Below are positions 58,269-64,000 of a stretch of 64,000 nt of DNA, in pieces. Source of the DNA: CAVSWT01 sp963777515 (GTDB taxonomy: Bacteria > Bacteroidota > Ignavibacteria > Ignavibacteriales > Ignavibacteriaceae); NCBI GenBank assembly GCA_963777515.1, contig CAVZQU010000019.1, forward strand, positions 124,001-188,000, written 5' to 3'. The notes beneath the pieces are model-generated. The model worked only from the letters and a program-made list of their open reading frames with translations. It searched no databases and was not told the origin of the DNA. The translations under genes and the position numbers were made by a program. The stretch's first letter is position 1, and each line of letters starts with the position of its first letter.

Positions 58269-58991
58269 TTATATATGTTCAAACAGAATTACTTCACTTT
58301 CAATTTTATCTTTATTAATTTCAATTAACCTATACCCATAACTTGCATTTTCAAATTCAGTTTTTTCTGAATGTTTTTTTGCCTGGTAGCATGCTGATGG
58401 AGTTACAAACTGTTGAATATTCTCTTCCTCCGCTTCATCATCAAAATGAAGATGCCCGCAAAAAATATGAACTTCAGTGGTATGTTTTAGTAATTCATTT
58501 TTAATTTTAACTGCATCATAAAACGGAAATTCTTTTTGAGGAGTTGATCCCGTTTCCAAAATTGGATGATGAACAAATAAAATTATTTTTTTGTCTGTTA
58601 TAATTTCTTTCTGAAACCAATTAAACTGATGTTGGGTTATTCTTGCCGATGAAGAATCCATAAAGACAAATTTAAAGTATTCCTCTTCAATCGAGTAAAA
58701 CAGTTCTGAACGTCCATGATTTTGTTTCATATTATAATAATCTTTAATAATAGGAAAGGTATCATGATTTCCTAATGTGAATTTAAATTTAGCAGTGAAT
58801 TTCTTGAGTGAATTAAAAAACCATCGATTTGATTCTTTGCTTCCAATATCACCAGTAAATATGATTTGGTCAATTTCCCTTTTCGATATATCATTTAAGA
58901 TATTTATCCAATTTGCATCTGCTTTAACTCCATGTTCAAATGGATACTTTTCATCAAGGTGGATATCCGTTATTTGAGCTATTCTTATCAT
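58269..58991 (-). CDS. Calcineurin-like metallophosphoesterase
   Basis: 240 residues, cytoplasmic. All metal-site motifs are in order: QITDIHLD (D-x-H), IIFTGDIGSKES (GD), FTLGNHDTF (GNHD), ILFVHHPILE (HH) and HIFCGHLHFD (GHxH). The set fits class III phosphodiesterases of the Icc/CpdA type, which hydrolyse cyclic nucleotides or other phosphodiesters with Fe/Mn. The shortness and NHD/GHLH spacing fit CpdA-like enzymes, but substrate cannot be decided. It lies alone between the NTF2-like gene and a gene-poor stretch. Confidence 0.9.
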   Translation of the reverse strand: MIRIAQITDIHLDEKYPFEHGVKADANWINILNDISKREIDQIIFTGDIGSKESNRWFFNSLKKFTAKFKFTLGNHDTFPIIKDYYNMKQNHGRSELFYSIEEEYFKFVFMDSSSARITQHQFNWFQKEIITDKKIILFVHHPILETGSTPQKEFPFYDAVKIKNELLKHTTEVHIFCGHLHFDDEAEEENIQQFVTPSACYQAKKHSEKTEFENASYGYRLIEINKDKIESEVILFEHI

Positions 58992-59176
58992 TAATTCTGG
59001 GACAAATATTATAGTTTCAGTAAAAATATTTTTTTGCTTAAATATTTAATAGAGCCAATATTTAGAAATATATTAGTGCCACTTTTATTAGAAAATAATT
59101 CACAACTTAGGTTTTCTAAAAAAATTACAGCAAGAATCGGGTTTCAAAATATAAACTGCATATATATTTTTACAAT

Positions 59177-59290
59177 ATGAATGATTATGAAAAGATAGAA
59201 AAAACAATTTTTTTTATTCAGCAAAACTTTAAGGAGCAGCCATCTCTTGATGAAGTAGCAAATGTTGTTCATTTGAGGATAAGAAAGTAA
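59177..59290 (+). pseudogene. N-terminal remnant of an Ada-like AraC/methyltransferase gene
   Basis: A 37-codon frame encodes MNDYEKIEKTIFFIQQNFKE, then QPSLDEVANVVHL, which is the start of the AraC-type HTH in fused HTH/O6-methylguanine-DNA methyltransferase proteins. After HL the expected SPFHFQRLF is replaced by RIRK and a stop, and no methyltransferase part follows. It is therefore a truncated relic. It lies in the 470-base gap 58992-59461, in which I find no intact gene. Confidence 0.65.
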
Positions 59291-59461
59291 GATAAAGTTG
59301 AAATGTAAGGTGCGGACAGTTTATTAAATAATTCGATATTAGAATCAGTAAACATGTTTATAAATTGTTTATGATTCTTAACAATCTAAAACTATGAATA
59401 AAATATCCAACTAAATTCTCTTTTACTTTTATCTATCTTGATTTTGAAAAAGAATTATTGC

Positions 59462-59653
59462 CTATATTTCAATATCAAAACCTAACAAAAAACTAAAACC
59501 AGATATATCTACTTCTAAATCAATATCATTTTGATGGATTATTTTACCATTATCATTCGCATTTGCATCAACAGTTGAAGTTTTAGAATACCTATATCCA
59601 ATCATACCATTTAAATTTATTACCCCTAAATTATATTTCAATAAGAATTGCAT
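59462..59653 (-). pseudogene. Possible C-terminal scrap of an outer-membrane beta-barrel protein
   Basis: A 63-codon frame has alternating hydrophobic/polar strands (VINLNGMIGYRYSKTS) and ends GFSFLLGFDIEI, like the last strands of an outer-membrane barrel. A stop codon lies just upstream in the same frame and no signal peptide is present. It may be the end of a lost gene, or a chance frame. The 124 bases up to 59777 hold nothing else I can support. Confidence 0.35.
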
Positions 59654-59777
59654 TTGAATTTATTTCTTGGATTTGAACAGAAAATAGAAGTACGAATTGC
59701 AGATTCTTGATTTAATAATTTGCGATATTTGAATTTCTAAATTTGCTTGTCTATCAAAATTTTATAGTTAACATACA

Positions 59778-61028
59778 TCATTGTTTAGATATTTTCATAT
59801 TAATCTCATCCAAGATTTTAATTCTATCTTCAATCTTTTTTCTAAATTTATCACTCGGGCCAATTGGCAATGTATGATCATGATTCTTTTCCCAAAAATC
59901 ACCGCCATATAAAGCGTCTTGATAAATATTTTTCAAATTGTGAATTGCGTCGACATCATTATAAGTTCTAATAATGTTTATTAATTTTTGTTCAAGTGAT
60001 CTATCAAATTCTCCTAAAACACACTTTACCACTGTTATATAATTTATCGCCGAAGAATTATTTTTTAAAATTGAATTAGCAATTTCATATTCACCTATAA
60101 CCTTATTTTTAACTTCAATTGATATGGAGCGATGTTGACTCAATATTGAACGTAATATAGCTGTGCCTAATAATATGTGACTGAAAGCTAAATTCATTTT
60201 TTCTTGATGAAATCCCGAAAGAGAAATATAGTTTTCTAAAGAATTTATAGCAGTGTTATATGAACCGGAAATATATTGAAGAATACCTTGGGGAAGTTTT
60301 AATGAGTTCTTAATTTCAATTAATTCTTCCTGTCTCGATAAAGTAGAATGTTTTATCCAGCCACTAATTCCACTACTTAATGTAATTTTTGACCAATCTC
60401 CGTTTCTTGAATTTATTGTATAAGCATCTCGCAGATTTATCTTTCCAATTTCTTGTGATTGGTCATCTGGTTTTTTACGAATAATATTAGTTTGATTATA
60501 AAATGAGTGCAATTTTTCTAAAGCTTGAGTTTTCAGTTTTATTGGTTTAAAATTTACTTGAAGAGTGGGAGGTAAAGCTTTTAGGTCACCCATCTCTGCT
60601 CTTAATCCAAGCCCAGATTCGGGAAAATCTTTACTGGGTATAATTCTAAGATGGGAATGAAGGTATACATTATCATTTTCGATATAAAATTCACCCCAAA
60701 TAACTATCAAAGCTTTCTGTCTGTCACCAATTTCTTTAATTTCATTTGGAGTATAGACTACTTTATCTTCCGATTGATAGAGATTAACAACACCCACACT
60801 TTGAACACCAGTCATTGTTCCAAGAATTTCTTGAGAAATGATTTGAGAAATATCTTTACCCCATGTAGTATTTAATGGATTATCATATTCAAGTACAACT
60901 ATTTTATGTTTGACATTAGGTAATAATGTTGCATCATGTATTAAACCTTTTTCTCCGCAGTAGTTATTGCTATAACTAATGAAAAATATTAAAAGATTAA
61001 ACGTAAATATTTTTTTGATATTTCTCAT
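59778..61028 (-). CDS. Exported protein with TolB-N/CsgG-like and SH3-like domains, function unknown
   Basis: 416 residues with a signal peptide (about 1-22). Residues about 40-150 (KIVVLEYDNP, ISQIISQEILGTM, ALIVIWGEFYIENDNVYLHS) have the layout of a TolB-N/CsgG-like alpha/beta domain that often builds envelope assemblies. Residues about 180-232 form a bacterial SH3-like domain (NIIRKKPDDQSQEIGKINLR, WSKITLSSGISGWIK). The rest is helical with TPR-like repeats (ILQYISGSYNTAINSLENYI). It is the last gene of a three-gene overlapping group; its start overlaps the stop of the 61025-62023 gene as ATGA. Function unknown. Confidence 0.65.
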   Translation of the reverse strand: MRNIKKIFTFNLLIFFISYSNNYCGEKGLIHDATLLPNVKHKIVVLEYDNPLNTTWGKDISQIISQEILGTMTGVQSVGVVNLYQSEDKVVYTPNEIKEIGDRQKALIVIWGEFYIENDNVYLHSHLRIIPSKDFPESGLGLRAEMGDLKALPPTLQVNFKPIKLKTQALEKLHSFYNQTNIIRKKPDDQSQEIGKINLRDAYTINSRNGDWSKITLSSGISGWIKHSTLSRQEELIEIKNSLKLPQGILQYISGSYNTAINSLENYISLSGFHQEKMNLAFSHILLGTAILRSILSQHRSISIEVKNKVIGEYEIANSILKNNSSAINYITVVKCVLGEFDRSLEQKLINIIRTYNDVDAIHNLKNIYQDALYGGDFWEKNHDHTLPIGPSDKFRKKIEDRIKILDEINMKISKQ

Positions 61029-62023
61029 TGCCCAATACTCGTTAGTGTTCTTGCTGGATTTGTAGAATCAAGTTTATCCAATAATGCATCCACTTCTCTG
61101 GAAAATTCTATTGGCAGCTTATATAATTTTTTTGATTCATGAAAATAATTACTTGCCCCAAGACTATCTTTATTTGATAAATGATGATAACCTAAAATCA
61201 AACAGGTAAGCGCTAAATAGGTTGAATCAATTGACTGACCAGGAGAAAATAACTCTGAATTTTTAGTATAAGACAAAGGCGTAAAAGCAGTTAATTCTTT
61301 ATTATCTAAAGAGACGGTTGCGGTAATATCTGTTTTAACTTTGTTTTGATCTTCTTCAAGATAACCCCACAGTATTCCAGGAGCGTTTAATCTTTTGCTA
61401 AAATATACTGCAGCATTTTCTAATTCAACCGGAACATTAGAACATCTAACCACATCTATATAATCATTACCTAAATCTTTTTTATTTGTTTCTAAGAAAT
61501 TATTCATTCCATTCTTTAAATAATAACTTAATCTATGCATAATATCGTTTGAATTAGAATTAGAGGAAACTAAGTCAAATAAATACAGTGTGCAGATTGA
61601 CGAATCTTTTTGTTGACACATATCCACTTTACTAGAATACTGATCATATAAATTCGATTTAAGAATTACAGTAAAATAATTTGGATCAATTTCGCCAGAA
61701 GAAATGAATATATTTTTTTTTCTTTGCTCATATCCATCTTTTGTAAATTCCAATATCCACTCCGATCCTTTTGAATTTGCATCATTGACCTCTCCCCAGT
61801 CAAAAGATAATTTAAATTCACCATTTGAATTAGACACATCATCACATTTGAAATCAATATCTGATATTGTCGATAAAAGGACAACTTTAACACCACTAAT
61901 ACCACTTTCTGATGAATTAACAATCTTACCATTTATATTTCCAACTTGCGGATAAATAGGGTAAAATGAACATGTCATAAAAAACAAAATTACGTTTATA
62001 TATTTATATCTAATCATTTCCAT
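61025..62023 (-). CDS. Exported protein with carboxypeptidase-regulatory-like and TolB-N-like domains
   Basis: 332 residues with a signal peptide (about 1-25). Residues about 26-122 form a carboxypeptidase-regulatory-like (prealbumin-type) domain: GNINGKIVNSSESGISGVKV, NSNGEFKLSFDWGEV. Residues about 135-245 look TolB-N/CsgG-like (TLYLFDLVSS, MHRLSYYLKNGMNNFL, APGILWGYLEEDQNKVKTDI), similar in plan to that of the downstream gene. The C-terminal part is helical and TPR-like (LALTCLILGYHHLSNKDSLG). It overlaps the upstream gene by 10 bases and the downstream gene by 4, so the three are one unit. Confidence 0.65.
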   Translation of the reverse strand: MEMIRYKYINVILFFMTCSFYPIYPQVGNINGKIVNSSESGISGVKVVLLSTISDIDFKCDDVSNSNGEFKLSFDWGEVNDANSKGSEWILEFTKDGYEQRKKNIFISSGEIDPNYFTVILKSNLYDQYSSKVDMCQQKDSSICTLYLFDLVSSNSNSNDIMHRLSYYLKNGMNNFLETNKKDLGNDYIDVVRCSNVPVELENAAVYFSKRLNAPGILWGYLEEDQNKVKTDITATVSLDNKELTAFTPLSYTKNSELFSPGQSIDSTYLALTCLILGYHHLSNKDSLGASNYFHESKKLYKLPIEFSREVDALLDKLDSTNPARTLTSIGQ

Positions 62024-62478
62024 TCAATAGAATTATTACTAAGTATTATGGTAAATTTTTTGCTTGTCTTCATCAAATCATCGTTTACATCATAACTTTG
62101 CCACTTATTAGAATAAAGACATTTAATACTTTTAACAGGTTTATTATCAGGAATATTAAAAACTACTAAACCATCATCATCGGATTCTTTATCTGTTATC
62201 TGATTATTTTTATTATCAATTAGCTGGATTCTAGTTTTAAATGGTTCTTTTTCATTGTTAGAATAAATATATCCTCTGAATATAATTCTACTAACGGGAG
62301 GAAAAATTATCTTAGATACAGTTGGATACCAAATAGATTTTGTTGCAATAATAGGAGTAATAACTATTACTAATGACGCAAATGTTATACGTAACCATTT
62401 GGGAAGTTTATTCCATATTTTATCTAATATATACTTTTTAGTATCTTCAAAAGTAGAAGTCTTGTCTTTCTCAGACAT
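62014..62478 (-). CDS. Single-pass membrane protein with a small extracytoplasmic domain
   Basis: 154 residues. A hydrophilic head (about 1-28) is followed by a membrane helix (about 30-48, ITFASLVIVITPIIATKSIW) and a strand-rich part (about 62-154: RIIFRGYIYSNNEKEPFKTR, TDKESDDDGLVVFNIPDNKP) like a carboxypeptidase-regulatory/transthyretin-like domain. It heads the three-gene group 62478-59778, so it may anchor that group's products. No known system is recognised. Confidence 0.6.
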   Translation of the reverse strand: MSEKDKTSTFEDTKKYILDKIWNKLPKWLRITFASLVIVITPIIATKSIWYPTVSKIIFPPVSRIIFRGYIYSNNEKEPFKTRIQLIDNKNNQITDKESDDDGLVVFNIPDNKPVKSIKCLYSNKWQSYDVNDDLMKTSKKFTIILSNNSIEWK

Positions 62479-62770
62479 ATATTAAAATCTGCTTTCTATT
62501 ATTTGTGGATAGCAATATACAATAATTGGAAATTTTACCGAGGATTATTTAAATATGAAAAATAATTTTAATTAAAACAATAGGTAAGATGAATTAAAGA
62601 AAAAGTTTGTAATAACTCCGAAGAAATGATATAAATAGGACTAGATAGAAATGTCGGTAAAAAGTTAATCTTTACTAATTATTAGATATTTATTTTTCAG
62701 GAATACCAAATGAAATAATTCTCGAGTTAAAAAAAGCAATTCCACTTGAATTTGCTTTGTTCTATTTTAG
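62479..62770. other. Noncoding stretch before the tRNA
   Basis: About 290 AT-rich bases without a supportable gene. It should include the promoter of the three-gene - strand group, but no clear promoter elements or hairpins stand out. Confidence 0.5.
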
Positions 62771-62844
62771 TGGGCCCGGATGGACTTGAACCACCGACCC
62801 TCTGATTATGAGTCAGATGCTCTAACCAACTGAGCTACGAGCCC
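62771..62844 (-). tRNA. tRNA with CAU anticodon (tRNA-Met, possibly tRNA-Ile2)
   Basis: On the - strand the 74 bases fold as a tRNA: acceptor GGGCTCG pairing with CGGGCCC (one G-U pair), D arm with GTAGCTCAGTTGG, anticodon stem TCTGA/TCAGA around loop CTCATAA (anticodon CAT), and T arm with the GGTTCAAGTCC core. The discriminator base is A and no CCA is encoded. A CAU anticodon alone cannot separate elongator Met from lysidine-modified Ile2. It is not the initiator type, because the first acceptor pair is a normal one. Confidence 0.92.
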
Positions 62845-62912
62845 TAAAATTTAGAAGGTAAAAATAATACTTATCTCTAATTAAAATCAACTATTCTTAA
62901 TTGAATTTACAA

Positions 62913-63665
62913 CTAAAAATATTTATAAACATATTGAATTATCCCAACCTTTTTGTCATTGTTATCAAATTTCTCTTCCTCGATTATATTGCCTTTGTTA
63001 TCATATCTATATTCATATTTATATACTAAATCATTATTTGAGTTATAAGAATAGGCAAATTTTTTCTTTCCAGCGTCATTGTATTCATAATCAATTTTAT
63101 ATTCTAAATTATCATCAGCATTATACCATCTTTCTTCAATTAGATTACCGTAATCATCGTAGTCATATAAATAATATTTTTCCAGGCTGCCTTTTAAATC
63201 ATAACGCGAAGATTTGATTTTATTCCCATACTTGTTGTATTCGTATGTATATTTATTCTCCGGTTTTCCTTCCGGAGTATATTTTATAGTTTCAATCCTT
63301 ACCCCACTGCTGTCATACTTATAATCAAATTTTGATTCGATTTTATTTTTATCATCATAAATAATCGTTTCTTCAGGTAAACCACTGACATTATACATTA
63401 CGGTTGAAATTTTTTCCTGGTCAAACAGGTTTCCTTTCAGGTCATAGTCAAAACCTATTTTTTCAATTGATTTTATATTCTCTGACTTTATATAATTTCT
63501 TTCAACCGCGTCATTGTTTTTAACAACTTTTCCAGCGGGCTTCTCTGTTTCTTCAGCTTTAGTCTTTCTTTCTGTTTCAGTAACCGGTGTACAACTAAAT
63601 AAAAGCGTAATAAAACAAATCAAACTTAATATGATTAGGAAATTATATTTATTAGTCAGCTTCAT
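62913..63665 (-). CDS. Lipoprotein with YD-like tandem repeats
   Basis: 250 residues with a lipobox (LLFSC, Cys at about 25). After a lysine/glutamate-rich linker come about eight tandem repeats of 20-22 residues of the form YDxxGNxIEExxYDxxxxLEYKxxYEY, as in YD/RHS-like or MORN-like beta structures. Examples are YEYNKYGNKIKSSRYDLKGS and YDYDDYGNLIEERWYNADDN. Such repeats form extended beta-sheet surfaces, probably outside the cell. It ends shortly after the last repeat, with no toxin or other domain attached. It follows the HIT-family gene after 16 bases, so both are probably in one transcript. Confidence 0.78.
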   Translation of the reverse strand: MKLTNKYNFLIILSLICFITLLFSCTPVTETERKTKAEETEKPAGKVVKNNDAVERNYIKSENIKSIEKIGFDYDLKGNLFDQEKISTVMYNVSGLPEETIIYDDKNKIESKFDYKYDSSGVRIETIKYTPEGKPENKYTYEYNKYGNKIKSSRYDLKGSLEKYYLYDYDDYGNLIEERWYNADDNLEYKIDYEYNDAGKKKFAYSYNSNNDLVYKYEYRYDNKGNIIEEEKFDNNDKKVGIIQYVYKYF

Positions 63666-63681
63666 TATTTAATTAAAATTC

Positions 63682-64000
63682 TTATTTCGATTTTATTTTT
63701 GAATATGCATCTAATAGTTTTTTCTTTGTCACTAATAGATCTTGGGAAATTATTTTTACTTCTCCAAGTACAGGCATAAAATTAGTATCACCATTCCAGC
63801 GCGGCACTATATGAAAATGTAAATGCTCGTGAATCCCTGCTCCGCTAACTCTTCCCAAATTTGCTCCGACATTAAATCCTTCAGGATTATAAACTTGTTT
63901 TAATGCTAAAGAAGCAATTTGAAGCTTGTCCATAATTTCTTCATTTTCTTCTTTAGTTAATGTGATGAAATCGTCAGTGTGCCGGTAAGGCACAACCATC
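63682..64000 (-). CDS. HIT-family nucleotide hydrolase/phosphorylase, 5' end outside window
   Basis: The visible 105 codons contain the histidine triad HEHLHFHIVPRW and GFNVGANLGRVSGAGI, typical of HIT proteins of the Ap4A-hydrolase/FHIT-like branch. MVVPYRHTDDFITLTKEENE is normally preceded by about 40-60 residues with the first strands, so the methionine at the right edge is internal and the gene starts beyond 64000. The C-terminal tail (DLLVTKKKLLDAYSKIK) is usual. Likely role: hydrolysis of dinucleoside polyphosphates or related nucleotidyl compounds; the exact substrate is not visible. Confidence 0.88.
   Translation of the reverse strand, partial: MVVPYRHTDDFITLTKEENEEIMDKLQIASLALKQVYNPEGFNVGANLGRVSGAGIHEHLHFHIVPRWNGDTNFMPVLGEVKIISQDLLVTKKKLLDAYSKIKSK

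Noticed and set aside
62771..62844. An integration site at the tRNA with an element to its left
   Set aside because: No integrase and no repeat of the tRNA end were noticed in the flanking sequence.
63682..63999. Methionine at 63997-63999 as the start of the HIT gene
   Set aside because: HIT proteins have their first strands before the MVVPYRH segment, so the start lies outside the window.

Overview
This is an AT-rich bacterial window with long, densely packed, co-oriented genes. The gene content points to the Bacteroidota/Chlorobi side of the tree, most likely an Ignavibacteriota-like organism: propeller plus Y_Y_Y sensors, a hybrid kinase with an AraC output, DUF6090 and DUF5009 proteins, and SpoIIE phosphatases with a VTFVVIKVK-type tail. 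The taxonomic call is inferred from gene content only, because no marker gene is present.

Positions 1-41089, all on the + strand, form one large signalling region. It holds nine genes that end in a SpoIIE/PP2C-type serine phosphatase domain. Eight of them are predicted transmembrane receptors built as periplasmic two-component-type beta-propeller, Y_Y_Y domain, one membrane helix, coiled coil and cytoplasmic SpoIIE domain. The ninth (13622-19678) has no membrane segment. It carries nine tandem GAF-like units joined by an ERVR-type helical linker, and a FIST-domain sensor gene lies directly upstream. Only one STAS-domain antagonist gene (19730-20065) is present, and no anti-sigma kinase gene was found. 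This suggests that many inputs converge on one RsbU/RsbV-like partner switch whose kinase and sigma factor lie elsewhere. Between the second and third phosphatases is a tandem array of eight DUF6090 membrane proteins (6311-12437). They have a nearly invariant N-terminal 45 residues and unrelated-looking C-terminal parts, and they are mostly joined by TAATG or ATGA junctions.

Single-base frameshifts are common in this region: in phosphatases 3, 5, 7 and 8 and in three DUF6090 genes. Between phosphatases 8 and 9 is the C-terminal scrap of a histidine kinase. A 197-bp tract is identical in phosphatases 4 and 5, which indicates recent sequence exchange.

Positions 41118-47458, on the - strand, hold a frameshifted bile-acid:sodium-symporter-family gene, a small YCII-like protein, and six tandem secreted or lipoprotein NTF2-like proteins. 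These are followed by another small secreted protein, an unknown protein and a lipoprotein c-type cytochrome. Divergent from these, at 47800-50133, are two duplicated regulators with the order DUF4242, degenerate nucleotide-cyclase-like domain, AraC HTH. A short DUF4242-like protein and a ScyD/ScyE-like propeller lipoprotein follow.

Positions 51793-58991 hold a propeller hybrid histidine kinase with receiver and AraC output, an exported unknown protein, a DUF5009-type membrane acyltransferase, an NTF2-like protein and a metallophosphoesterase. Positions 58992-59777 are gene-poor and contain an Ada/AraC-like remnant and a possible outer-membrane-protein scrap. Positions 59778-62478 are a three-gene overlapping - strand operon of unknown role. 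A CAU-anticodon tRNA, a lipoprotein with YD-like repeats and the 3' part of a HIT-family hydrolase gene complete the window.
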